Below, piece after piece: positions 52,377-60,310 of a stretch of DNA of 64,000 nt. The translations under genes and the position numbers were made by a program. The stretch is from Paenibacillus durus (lineage in GTDB: Bacteria > Bacillota > Bacilli > Paenibacillales > Paenibacillaceae). The stretch covers positions 4,836,001 through 4,900,000 of the forward strand of contig NZ_CP009288.1 in assembly GCF_000756615.1 (NCBI RefSeq), given 5' to 3'. The notes beneath the pieces were generated by a model. It ran no database searches. It saw only the letters and a program-made list of their open reading frames with translations, and was not told the origin of the DNA. Each line of letters starts with the position of its first letter. The stretch's first letter is position 1.

Positions 52377-52976
52377 TTAAGAGTCTATACCTACAAGAAA
52401 CCACTCATACATCTTCACTTTCATTATTTGGGCCATCCCTTGATCTCTCCTATAAATCCATTGGTATAATGGTTTATCAATAAAACACTCCAGATCTCTT
52501 TTTGATTCTTCAAGATTATCTAGAAGTTCTTGATATTTAAAATCAATATAGTAGCTTTCTACTGACTCTGGGTTATCAGACCAGACTCTAGCCAAGTCAC
52601 CAATGTATGTAATTACCGGGAAAGGATCATGGCCAAGCCACGGACTCTCTTTCTTGGTTACGGAATTATAAATATCTCTAAATTGCTCAAGGCCACAGCA
52701 GCAACTTGGCATAATAAGTTTGTTCTCGCTTTCAAAAAAGGCAATGCCACCTAAAATAGCCACTGAGTCCTTAACTAACAATTCATTAAAAGTATCCTCC
52801 ATTGATTGATCTATGTTGATATTGTTATATCCAAATAAATGTAATAAGAAAAGTTCCACCTCTGATGAGTTGCAGTTAGCTGATAAAACAAGAAATTCTG
52901 TACGATAAACATCTTGATCAAACCAAGTTGGACAATCGTAATATGGTTCTCTAATAACGGGTTTTGTATAGGACAT
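52377..52976 (-). CDS. Hypothetical soluble protein
   Basis: The 199-aa protein MSYTKPVIREPYYDCPTWFD has acidic, cysteine-containing segments (LIMPSCCCGLEQFRDIYNSV, SPWLGHDPFPVITYIGDLARVW) resembling SMI1/immunity-type proteins in general look (WLGHDP with a long helix), but no family is certain. AGAGGTG lies upstream. One gene, one element: a clean cassette from 52295 to 53022. Confidence 0.7.
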   Translation of the reverse strand: MSYTKPVIREPYYDCPTWFDQDVYRTEFLVLSANCNSSEVELFLLHLFGYNNINIDQSMEDTFNELLVKDSVAILGGIAFFESENKLIMPSCCCGLEQFRDIYNSVTKKESPWLGHDPFPVITYIGDLARVWSDNPESVESYYIDFKYQELLDNLEESKRDLECFIDKPLYQWIYRRDQGMAQIMKVKMYEWFLVGIDS

Positions 52977-53015
52977 CTTTGATTACACACCTCTGTTTAA
53001 TAATTGCAGGATTTC

Positions 53016-53174
53016 AGCTAACGTTTCCGTTCACGAATCCGGGAGGCTTAAGGCACGAAAGCGCCGGGTCGCTAGACTTAGCCTCGCAAGTTTATCTGCA
53101 GTCATAGCTTCCTCGCCTTAGTTTCTCCATACCAAGGGACCGTCAGGTTCCGCAGCGTGAATGCTTTGTTATAT
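53016..53174 (-). repeat. attC-like element 11 (full)
   Basis: AGCTAAC, GTTCACGAATCC, AGGCTTAAGGC...AGCGCC hairpin, TCTGCAGTC, ACCAAGGGACCGTC, GCAGCGTGAATGCTTT, GTTATAT. The end boxes of this element do not pair with each other. Confidence 0.9.
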
Positions 53175-53205
53175 GAAGGATATGTCTTCTTTGAAATCGC
53201 TAAGT

Positions 53206-53627
53206 TTATCTTCTTCCTTGATCAGTATATGGTATTTCTATGTTTTTATTTATTAGTATTTTTATTCCTTCTTCATAATAAGGCATTAATTGTTCTGCTT
53301 CATTAATGTCTTTCCATGCTATCTCGGTTATTTCCTCTGGTCTTTCGATCCGTTCATGACCATTTATAATCTCGCCGTTAAAAGTAAAAAACACAGCATG
53401 TTCCTGCCTATCTTCAAAAATGCATTCATTAACTGCAACTATGCCGAATACATTCACTTCATATCCAGTTTCTTCTTTCGCCTCTCTAATTGCAGCTTGT
53501 TTTAGGGTTTCTCCTTTTTCGCTCCTCCTGGTAAGGTCCAATTATTATTGTCTTTGTTCTTTACCATTAAGATTTTAGTTTTGTTTTCTTTAGTTATTAT
53601 TGAGTAGGCTACATCAATTCTATTCAA
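53206..53627 (-). pseudogene. Nudix hydrolase, second copy, frameshifted
   Basis: It is almost identical to the intact gene at 46589-47014, including start TTG (53627) and downstream sequence, but lacks 4 bp next to the Nudix box (TTTTTCTACCGCTCC in copy 1, TTTTTCGCTCC here, near 53518). The reading frame breaks right after LPGGA. The C-terminal part ([20 protein letters not shown]) remains open from 53541, but without its own start site. Confidence 0.88.
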
Positions 53628-53662
53628 AGTTACATCCCCTTTAGTTTTTTTGTATAACTTTC

Positions 53663-53823
53663 ATTTAACGTTGGTGTATTCACGAACCCTCACCACCTTA
53701 AGGTCCGAAGGGTCGGCAGCGATGCGGTTAGGTGGTGCAGGGTTGTCCACTGAATCCGCTTCTTCGAAATCCATCTGGCGAACCGAGGGCCGAATATCCC
53801 GAAGCGTGAATACGTTGTTATAC
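53663..53823 (-). repeat. attC-like element 12 (full)
   Basis: ATTTAAC, GGTGTATTCACGAACCC, hairpin CACCACCTTAAGG / GGTTAGGTGGTG, CGAACCGAGGG, GCGTGAATACGTT, GTTATAC. The internal stem-loop sequence is specific to this copy, but the pairing is kept. Confidence 0.9.
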
Positions 53824-53857
53824 GCCGTGCTACTCTTCTTTGAAATACTTATTACGT

Positions 53858-54316
53858 CTACTTATTATTAAGATATCCTCCACTCATTATAAAAGGAATT
53901 TCCGACTTTCCTTGTTTTACTATTCCATTCAGTTCTATTTGAGGATCATCAAAGTCTAGTAACTTCGAATCTCCGAAGACCTCTTTGGTCGGAGCAAAAA
54001 AATTAAAAATAATCTCCTCTCCTGATTTTAGATTTATTGGTTTACTAATTTCAGTTTTCCCTTCCATTTTAAAAGGATTCCCTTTAGATCCAGTTGGTAA
54101 TATCACTGGAAAGTACAGATAAAGATTTATATATTTTATTTCTAATTTCCCTGTATTCTCTACTTCAATTGAGTATGCTCTATAGTCATTTGCATTTTGT
54201 TGATTTATCAATGAAATCTTTATATCGTTATCATTAAATTGATACCTATTGGTTTGCGTACATCCAGTTAAAAAATTAATTAAAAAAATCGACAAGATGA
54301 GAACGATTTGTCTCAT
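53858..54316 (-). CDS. Putative lipoprotein, unknown function
   Basis: The 152-aa protein has a lipobox (NFLTGCTQT, Cys about 19) and a beta-rich domain (KISLINQQNANDYRAYSIEV, LEIKYINLYLYFPVILPTG, SGEEIIFNFFAPTKEVFG), an Ig-like pattern of a secreted protein. Single-gene cassette between elements 12 and 13. No family recognised. Confidence 0.8.
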   Translation of the reverse strand: MRQIVLILSIFLINFLTGCTQTNRYQFNDNDIKISLINQQNANDYRAYSIEVENTGKLEIKYINLYLYFPVILPTGSKGNPFKMEGKTEISKPINLKSGEEIIFNFFAPTKEVFGDSKLLDFDDPQIELNGIVKQGKSEIPFIMSGGYLNNK

Positions 54317-54356
54317 GGAATATTCTCCTATTATTTAAAGGTTTTTGTGGCATTGC

Positions 54357-54504
54357 GTATAACGTTTCTGCATCTACGACGCGACCCGACCGTTAGATAG
54401 CTCTTATCTTAGGTCGGGTCGTGTGTTGTCTGAATATTCTTCTGTTCTTTTCACTCCTGACAACCAAGAGGTGAATACCCCGTAGCGTAGATGCATTGTT
54501 ATAC
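54357..54504 (-). repeat. attC-like element 13 (full, distinct interior)
   Basis: GTATAAC, GCATCTACGACG, hairpin CGACCCGACC / GGTCGGGTCG, GACAACCAAGAGG, CGTAGCGTAGATGCATT, GTTATAC. The outer stem carries GCATCTACG/CGTAGATGC instead of GCATTCACG/CGTGAATGC: both arms changed together, evidence that pairing is selected. Confidence 0.9.
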
Positions 54505-54557
54505 GACGGGGTCCGTCTTTGAATTAACCCTCATCACCATGATCCTTTTAGTTTAAT

Positions 54558-54770
54558 TCATCTATCATTTTGTTCAGGAATATGTTCCAACAAATCACCA
54601 GGTTGACAATTTAATACAGAACATATTTTATCAATTACTTCTAGAGACACATATTCGTTTGTGTTCAATTTCGCCATCGTCGCTGATGATATTCCTGTCA
54701 ATTTTAATAATTCCTGCTTCTTAATATCTCGGTCTATCAATAATTTTTGAAATGGTTTATAACTTATCAT
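54558..54770 (-). CDS. Cro/C1-type helix-turn-helix regulator
   Basis: From the ATG at 54770 (GGAGAGGG upstream) the 70-aa protein MISYKPFQKLLIDRDIKKQE then LLKLTGISSATMAKLNTNEY and ICSVLNCQPGDLLEHI is a minimal XRE-family repressor of the YozG type. It is divergent from the plus-strand gene at 54943 across a short promoter region and probably regulates that gene or itself. Confidence 0.9.
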   Translation of the reverse strand: MISYKPFQKLLIDRDIKKQELLKLTGISSATMAKLNTNEYVSLEVIDKICSVLNCQPGDLLEHIPEQNDR

Positions 54771-54854
54771 TAGCCAATCCCTCTCCAGCGAGTTGAATTT
54801 TTCTTTGATTATATTAAACATTCTTTATGTTATCAAAATTAAATTCATGTTCTC

Positions 54855-54882
54855 TTGACAGAAAAATTCATCGTGATAAAAT
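54855..54882 (+). promoter_or_regulatory. Sigma-A-type promoter inside a cassette
   Basis: TTGACA at 54855-54860, a 16-bp spacer, and TAAAAT at 54877-54882, about 60 bp before the start of the plus-strand gene. This is a near-consensus promoter pointing against the cassette array. Confidence 0.7.
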
Positions 54883-54942
54883 AATATTTGAGAAGATAAA
54901 CTTTATTTCGTAAATATAAAGCCGATTTAGGGGGTGCCATAG

Positions 54943-55230
54943 TTGATTAATTCTCTAGAGATCTTGATTAATCCGCTTATTCGTAATCGTTTAGATTCAA
55001 TGTACAGTGATCTTAAAGATCATAACTCTGACTTCGTGCAAATTTCAAATGAATCTGTACAGTACTTCAAAACAATCCAAGAATCTCTTCCTGATAACCT
55101 CCAACATACATTATTTCTCTATGAAGACGCTCAAATTACATTACAAGCAATTCTGGAAAGTAATATATATCTACAGGGATTTAAAGACGCTTTACATCTT
55201 TTTAACGAATTACATATAGCTAAAAATTAA
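54943..55230 (+). CDS. Hypothetical protein on the opposite strand, DUF6809-like
   Basis: The 95-aa helical protein MINSLEILINPLIRNRLDSM ... FKDALHLFNELHIAKN starts at a TTG (54943) after GGGGGTG. It resembles small proteins seen beside YozG-type regulators in Bacillales; the DUF6809 match is a tentative memory. It has its own promoter and terminator, is the only clear plus-strand gene in the array, and shares a cassette with the regulator, so the two could be a regulator-target or toxin-antitoxin-like pair. Confidence 0.75.
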   Translation: MINSLEILINPLIRNRLDSMYSDLKDHNSDFVQISNESVQYFKTIQESLPDNLQHTLFLYEDAQITLQAILESNIYLQGFKDALHLFNELHIAKN

Positions 55231-55251
55231 GAGCCTTCGAGGCTCTTTTTT
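55230..55251 (+). terminator. Terminator of the plus-strand cassette gene
   Basis: AGAGCC-TTCG-AGGCTCT followed by TTTTT, starting at the stop codon. Confidence 0.9.
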
Positions 55252-55269
55252 AGTATTTTTGACCCTGTC

Positions 55270-55386
55270 GTATAACGTTGTTGTATTCACGAACCCGTTA
55301 GGGTTGTTTGCAAGCCTATAACTTCCTTGACTTAACTGCTACAGACCAAGGGGCTTAACCCCGCAACTTGAATATGTTGGTTATAA
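55270..55386 (-). repeat. attC-like element 14 (117 bp)
   Basis: GTATAAC, GTATTCACGAACCCG, AGGGTTGT, ACAGACCAAGGGGCTTAACC, GCAACTTGAATATGTTG, GTTATAA. One internal hairpin (AGGCTTAAGG type) is absent, giving a shorter form. Confidence 0.88.
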
Positions 55387-55430
55387 GATGTCCCCTGCTT
55401 TCAATTTAAAATAGAGGGATAACCAAGCTT

Positions 55431-55592
55431 TTATTTCTCTAAAATTACCAGTGAATATACAGCATTATTACCACCACCGCCACCCATCGCACTTTGACTA
55501 ATTAATTTCCATCCGGTATTTAACAATTCATTTAATTCCTCTAAGTTATTTTTCTTCTCAGTTAAAAAATAGACTACTATTGCTTTTTGCAT
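55431..55592 (-). CDS. Small hypothetical protein
   Basis: A 53-aa protein from the ATG at 55592 (AAGGAAG upstream): MQKAIVVYFLTEKKNNLEEL then NELLNTGWKLISQSAMGGGG and NNAVYSLVILEK. The pattern, a strand, a helix, GW, then a glycine-rich loop and SLVILEK, is like small proteins that display a running computation of a single compact domain; no name known. It fills the cassette between elements 14 and 15 exactly, so it is very probably a real gene. Confidence 0.75.
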   Translation of the reverse strand: MQKAIVVYFLTEKKNNLEELNELLNTGWKLISQSAMGGGGGNNAVYSLVILEK

Positions 55593-55638
55593 TTTTGCAC
55601 TTCCTTCTTATTTATAGTTTTACTCATGAGGGGATTTC

Positions 55639-55797
55639 TTATAACGTTTCCGTATTCACGAACCCGAAAGGCTAAGGCACCCCAGCGCCGGGTCGAAGAC
55701 TTAGCCTCAGAGGGTTGTCTGCAGCTGTAACTTCGTCGACTTAGCTTCTGCAGACCAAGGGACCACTAAGGCCCGCAGCGTGAATGCAATGTTATAT
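55639..55797 (-). repeat. attC-like element 15 (full)
   Basis: TTATAAC, CGTATTCACGAACCCGAAAGGC, hairpins ...AGCGCCGGG, TCTGCAGC...GCTTCTGCAGA, CCAAGGGACC...GGCCC, GCAGCGTGAATGCAAT, GTTATAT. A clear example of outer stem plus three internal hairpins. Confidence 0.92.
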
Positions 55798-55830
55798 GAA
55801 GTGAACGACTTTTTCGAGAAGCCACACAAT

Positions 55831-56199
55831 TCATTCTTCATTATTTTGATACCTACTAAATCTCTTTAACCACCCATCTTCCGTAAATAACTCGCCATGC
55901 AATCCATCACTTAAATCAGCAAGGTTTTGTTCATTAATTATTATTCTTATTCCATCTTCATTTACTTCTTGTAATTTAAATAAAAAATCATGGAGCCCTG
56001 AATCAAGACTTGATATAAAGGCTCTTCTTAATATATCAAGTTGATCTTCATTAAATGTTTTCAATTCTGTTTGTAAACTTTGAAGTGATGGAGCCTTCCA
56101 CTCTCCTTGAACAAGTTTATCAAAATAATCAATGGATTGATCTCGTAGGTTCTCTATCAATAATTTACCGAATATATCTAATACACTTTCAGTACGCAT
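55831..56199 (-). CDS. Hypothetical helical protein
   Basis: The 122-aa soluble protein (MRTESVLDIFGKLLIENLRD, TELKTFNEDQLDILRRAFIS, DFLFKLQEVNEDGIRIIINE) is mostly helical with a short acidic C-terminus. AAGGAG precedes the ATG. I do not recognise it. Its cassette boundaries match over more than 10 bases (GTTATATGAA against TTCATATAAC). Confidence 0.75.
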   Translation of the reverse strand: MRTESVLDIFGKLLIENLRDQSIDYFDKLVQGEWKAPSLQSLQTELKTFNEDQLDILRRAFISSLDSGLHDFLFKLQEVNEDGIRIIINEQNLADLSDGLHGELFTEDGWLKRFSRYQNNEE

Positions 56200-56237
56200 A
56201 GATGATCTCCTTATTATTAATCGATTTCGTTCATTTC

Positions 56238-56396
56238 ATATAACGTTCTTGCATTCACGAACCCAAGAGGCTTAAGGCGCGACAGCGCCGAGTAGAAGAC
56301 TTAGCCTCACAGGGTTGTCTGCCTGCTGTAACTTCCCTGTCTTAGCTTCGGGCAGACCCAGGCCGCATGGTCCGAAACGTGAATGCAATGTTATCC
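56238..56396 (-). repeat. attC-like element 16 (full)
   Basis: ATATAAC, TTGCATTCACGAACCC, AGGCTTAAGGCGC...GCGCC, ACTTAGCCTC, GTCTGCCTG...CGGGCAGACC, CGTGAATGCAAT, GTTATCC. About 85 percent like element 15 by eye. Confidence 0.92.
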
Positions 56397-56421
56397 GAAG
56401 GGAGCTGCTTCTTGAATTTTC

Positions 56422-57072
56422 TCACTTTGTATTTCTTAAAGCTTCTAAAATGTCATCGATAATCATATTAATAGGTAATTGTTCTTTACTTGCCTGATAT
56501 AATTTGTTTTCTTTATACCATTTAATCCCTATTGTGACAGCCTTCGGATAATCTATGGTGTAACTATTTAAAAAGCGACTTACCTGTTCTTCTTTAATAG
56601 AACGCAATATATAATCGGTCATCAATACCTGTTGGATTTCCCCTAGCTGTTTCTCCGCACTTTCAATATCAATTCCTCGTGACTTAATGAAGCTATTATC
56701 TGAATAATTTAGATTTCTTCCTCCTGCAATCGGATCTGTCGCCGCAAACCTTACTTTTCGAATTCCAGTCATCGTTATAGCTCCGAAGCAAAGTACGCAT
56801 GGCTCAGTTGTTGTGTATAAAGTGTAGTCTTTAAAGGTTTCAGAGTCTGTTGATTCAATTTGCATCAAGGCATTAATTTCAGCATGAGCGAGTCTGTTTG
56901 AACACGTTTGTTTGTTAGGCGCTTGGGTTTCATTTATTCTATTTCTCCCTCGACTAACGATTACTTCGTCAGAATTAACGAGAACTGCACCAATAGGTAT
57001 TGAGCCATGGCAATATGACTCCCAAGCTTCTTCAAAACAACTTTGCCACACTTTAGTTAGTTTAGCCCACAT
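56422..57072 (-). CDS. Cytidine/deoxycytidylate deaminase family protein
   Basis: The 216-aa zinc deaminase has HAEINALMQIE (zinc His and catalytic Glu) and TEPCVLCFGAITMTGIRKVRF (PCxxC zinc cysteines), with an N-terminal IPIGAVLVNSDEVIVSRGRN. The fold matches tRNA-adenosine/guanine-type deaminases, with an extra C-terminal helical region of about 70 residues (FLNSYTIDYPKAVTIGIKWY) that is unusual. The start follows AAGGGAG. The substrate is unknown. Confidence 0.9.
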   Translation of the reverse strand: MWAKLTKVWQSCFEEAWESYCHGSIPIGAVLVNSDEVIVSRGRNRINETQAPNKQTCSNRLAHAEINALMQIESTDSETFKDYTLYTTTEPCVLCFGAITMTGIRKVRFAATDPIAGGRNLNYSDNSFIKSRGIDIESAEKQLGEIQQVLMTDYILRSIKEEQVSRFLNSYTIDYPKAVTIGIKWYKENKLYQASKEQLPINMIIDDILEALRNTK

Positions 57073-57100
57073 ACTTAACTCCCTTAAAAATCTCTTAATA

Positions 57101-57143
57101 GTACCTTGGGACAGTAGCCTGACGTGTGAATGCGGTATTAGGC
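57101..57143 (-). repeat. attC-like element 17 (right end only)
   Basis: Keeps ACCTTGGGAC, GACGTGTGAATGCG and the box (G)TATTAGGC. The box still pairs with the start of its cassette (TTCGCCTAA at 57718-57726). Confidence 0.65.
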
Positions 57144-57178
57144 GAAGCCGATCTGATTAGACCCTCAAAATAATGCCT

Positions 57179-57670
57179 CTAAGTCTTTGTACTAAGTTCC
57201 TGAATATACTTTTTTCGTTCTGGTCTATATCTCTCAGTAAAATTATCTTCTTTGAAACTTTTTATTACGTTTCTCCAAAATGATATTGCTGGAGTATTGT
57301 TTTCCATTTGAGTAACAGCCCAATCTGCATTATACATTTTAAACGCCTTTATTGCTGCTGCGCGACCTATGCCCGTTCTTCTATATTTCTGCAGAATCAT
57401 AAAATCGTATATCACGTGTGTCGGGTCAGGATCAATATCCATATTCTCGAAAAGAACTACCAGAAATCCAGCGATTGTACCAGACACCTCAATATAAAAT
57501 GGGTTCCATCTTTCGTCACCTTCCCAATAAAAATCTATGTTCACCTCATATCTTCCGTTCTTATCTATATCTCGGTTTGTAAACCTACTAAAATCATGCT
57601 CATACAATTGATACAAATTAATTAATGTACCTTTGTCTTCCGGTCTCACTGGGACAAGTTTAATTTCCAT
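57179..57670 (-). CDS. GNAT-family N-acetyltransferase
   Basis: The 163-aa acetyltransferase has the acetyl-CoA motif A region VIYDFMILQKYRRTGIGRAA, the Q/RxxGxG/A loop, a preceding IAGFLVVLFENMD strand, and a C-terminal FWRNVIKSF (motif B). AAGGAGCC precedes the ATG. The substrate cannot be read from the sequence. It is one of at least three GNAT cassettes here. Confidence 0.9.
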   Translation of the reverse strand: MEIKLVPVRPEDKGTLINLYQLYEHDFSRFTNRDIDKNGRYEVNIDFYWEGDERWNPFYIEVSGTIAGFLVVLFENMDIDPDPTHVIYDFMILQKYRRTGIGRAAAIKAFKMYNADWAVTQMENNTPAISFWRNVIKSFKEDNFTERYRPERKKYIQELSTKT

Positions 57671-57719
57671 ATTGGCTCCTTATAATCTTTTTTGTTTTTC
57701 TTATGCTCTTCGCGGTTTC

Positions 57720-57834
57720 GCCTAACGTTCTTGCATACATGAACCCGTCAGGGTTGTGTGCTGATTCCGCTTCCTCGAAAACCTTCTTGCAGACCAAGGA
57801 CCGTCAGGCTCGCAGCGTGAATACGATGTTAGCT
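57720..57834 (-). repeat. attC-like element 18 (115 bp)
   Basis: GCCTAAC, TTGCATACATGAACCC, AGGGTTGTGTG, TGCAGACCAAGGACCGTC, GCAGCGTGAATACGAT, GTTAGCT. The left box is the canonical integron core GCCTAAC. Confidence 0.9.
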
Positions 57835-58325
57835 GAAGTCAACCGCTTCTTGAAATACTATCATATTTATTAATTACTCGACTCGAATACAAACTTTACT
57901 CTCTCAGTTTTACCCCACTTTTCTTTAATATCTTCATAGTAAACATCCGTATTATTATATATTATGTCTTTGTAAGTCTTAGCTAAATGAGGGTAATGAT
58001 TGTCGATGAAACGTTCCAACTTTAGTGCTGGTCTAGTGTTTCGTTTTAATCTAACCTTATCTAAAAATACAGGAATGTCTTGATCTATTGCGTTAATCAT
58101 TAAATCTACATCTGTAATACCAGGTAAAATCGGAGTAATAAATACCCATACAGTAATTCCCATTCGGTGTAACTGATTTGCTGTCTGTATATTACTCATA
58201 AGAGTATAATCATCGATCTTACTCAACTGTTGTAGGTTAGATAATCCTAAAAGTAAAGTAAATTTGTTCCCCATAGGTTATAATGCTACATAGAATCTAG
58301 ACAGCAAAAAAGGAGATTCTTAGTT

Positions 58326-58619
58326 GTGCCAACATCAAGACGAACATTCACGCCGGAAGAAAAAGCACGAATTGTACTGGAGATTCTAAGAGAAGAAAAG
58401 TCCATTTCGCAGCTGGCTTCGGAAGAAGGAATCCATCCCAATGTGTTAAATCGCTGGAAGAATGAAGCGACTCAAAATCTGGCTCAGCTCTTTGTAGACG
58501 ACCGGAAAGGGATCACGAAGATGAAAAAAGAATACGAGCAGCAGATCGAAGACCTCTACGCCGAAGTGGGTAAACTGACCACCCAATTGTCGTGGCTCAA
58601 AAAAAAATCTGGCCGATAA
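58326..58619 (+). CDS. IS3-family OrfA (helix-turn-helix protein)
   Basis: A 97-aa protein with the transposase-8 helix-turn-helix (RRTFTPEEKARIVLEILREE, ISQLASEEGIHPNVLNRWKN) and a C-terminal leucine-zipper-like stretch. It begins at a GTG after AAAAAGGAG. Near its end the run of nine A allows a -1 shift into OrfB to make the full transposase. Confidence 0.92.
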   Translation: MPTSRRTFTPEEKARIVLEILREEKSISQLASEEGIHPNVLNRWKNEATQNLAQLFVDDRKGITKMKKEYEQQIEDLYAEVGKLTTQLSWLKKKSGR

Positions 58620-59469
58620 TCTCAGCCGTGCCGAACGGTTGCTCCTCGTCGAGTATGGGAACGCTGAACTTTCCATTCAAACGCAGGCGGACTTGCTCAG
58701 CCTGAATCGTTCCAGCCTGTATTACAAGCCGGTCCCTCCCTCCCCGGAGGAAATTCGCCTCAAGCACCGGATTGACGAGCTTTACACCCGCCATTCGTTT
58801 ATGGGTTACCGGACGATTGCGGCCATCATGAACCGGGAAGGGGATGCTATTCATCCCAACACCGTACGGCGGTATATGCGGGAAATGGGGATCATGGCGA
58901 TCTTCCCCGGTCCTAACCTGAGTAAGCGAGACCTACAGCACCGGATCTACCCGTACCTGCTGCGTAAGCTGCCGATTACAGCGCCGGATCAGGTCTGGAG
59001 TGTCGATATTACCTATATCCGCATGAAACAGGGCTGGATGTATCTGTATGCCGTCATGGACTGGTATTCGCGCTTCATTGTGGACTGGCAACTGGATCAA
59101 AGTCTGGAAATTGACTTTGTCCTGGAAACCATGAAACGCGCCTTGGCCCGTCGTGTTCCGTCCATCGTGAACAGCGACCAGGGCAGCCACTTCACCAGTC
59201 CCAAGTACATTGATCTGCTCAAGGAAAAGGAGATTCGGATCAGCATGGACGGGAAGGGCCGAGCGACAGACAATATTGTCATTGAGCGCTTTTGGCGCAG
59301 CCTAAAGTACAACGAAATTTACATCAACGAGTATGGCAGTCCAAGAGAGACCCGGCAGGGTGTAGGAGGATATATCCATTTGCATAATCACTACCTGCCT
59401 CATCAGTCCCTGCAAAACCATACGCCGGCTGCTGTGTATAACCAGGAGGTCATGCTTTCATCCACATAG
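58610..59469 (+). CDS. IS3-family OrfB transposase (made by -1 frameshift)
   Basis: The frame runs from the frameshift site (about 58610: NLADNLSRAERLLLVEYGNA) to 59469. The rve domain DDE residues are in WSVDITYIRM, IVNSDQGSHFTS and DNIVIERFWRSLKYNEIY. The first internal start candidate is at 58639, but OrfB is normally produced as an OrfAB fusion. It is intact and probably active. Confidence 0.92.
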
Positions 59470-60120
59470 GAATAAGGTGAAGGGAACTTTGTTCCCCTCC
59501 CGCGCCTTCGCTTGGGCCTTGTCCTCCACCTACAACAGCTCTACTTTTCACTTTGCACTTTTTTTCACACCTTAAATATATTCAAATCTCTGTCTTGACA
59601 TCTTGTAGCACCATATTAGTTGTAACCATACATTTCAAATTTAACTTACTTAATTCAAGTAAACATTTTCTAGTTAATTGGTATTTTCGTTCTATCTCCA
59701 TATAAGGATCACACTTACTACCCAAGTACACAGTATCTTCTTTATTCCATTGAATAAGTTCTTTTTGCAAAACATCTGAAATATTAAGTTTAACATTCAA
59801 GTTAGTATTCCAAGTCTCATCGTCTAATTGGAAACAATAAGGACATCCAATTGTACATCCATCATACGGGTCTATAATCGGTATTATCCCCCCATCCGGG
59901 GGATATTCATAAGTCATTGCACTATTAACAAATATTTCTTTGAGCATTTTTACCATCTCCATTCATCATCTTATAACAAATGGTAAATTAATCCTCAAAA
60001 AAAATATAGACTTATAATTACTGATTTGTTATGATGTTGAATAAGGTCTTGAAAAAAAATGACATACGAATCCATGGGTCATATATTGATCTATGGTTTT
60101 TTTGTGTTTTCGGTTGATTT

Positions 60121-60277
60121 CAGATATATCTACGAACCCTCACTGCCTTAAGGACCCGAAGGTTCCGACCATGACGCGGTTAGTCAGTTCAGGGTTGTCT
60201 GCTGAACCGGCTTCCTCGAACCGAACTCCTGCAGACCAAGGAGCCGCAGGCTCTGCAGAGTAGGTACGGTGTTAGGC
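60121..60277 (-). repeat. attC-like element 19 (left box eroded)
   Basis: TTTCAGATATATCTACGAACCC at the left has lost about 10 bases including TAACGTT. The interior CACTGCCTTAAGG / GGTTAGTCAG and TGCAGACCAAGGAGCC is complete; the right end GAGTAGGTACGGT and GTTAGGC are canonical. The upstream cassette is the IS-split radical SAM gene. Confidence 0.85.
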
Positions 60278-60310
60278 AAAGTGACTTCTTCTTTTGATTA
60301 ATCCCACTAC

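Larger units (their letters stand above)
58288..59588 (+). mobile_element. IS3-family insertion sequence
   Basis: Two overlapping-frame genes of IS3 type lie inside the radical SAM gene. Boundaries are approximate: left end near TGCTACATAGAATCTAGACAGC, right end near CACCTTAAATATATTCA. A possible 3-bp duplication AAT flanks these limits, but terminal repeats are poor by eye and the duplication does not restore the gene's frame, so the ends need verification. The two ORFs are linked by a run of nine A (58599-58607) suited to -1 frameshifting. Confidence 0.75.
57870..59947 (-). pseudogene. Radical SAM protein (SPL-like family) split by an IS3-family element
   Basis: The N-terminal part (59947-59582) has DPYDGCTIGCPYCFQLDDET, a CxxxCxxC cluster motif, and CDPYMEIERKYQLTRKCLLE. 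The C-terminal part (58274-57870) has FTLLLGLSNLQQL, ITVWVFITPILPGITDVDLM and PVFLDKVRLKRN. Together they make one protein of about 260 aa of the photolyase-like radical SAM group, interrupted by about 1.3 kb of transposon. The C-terminal piece could start at an internal ATG, but without the cluster domain it cannot do radical chemistry. Confidence 0.88.
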
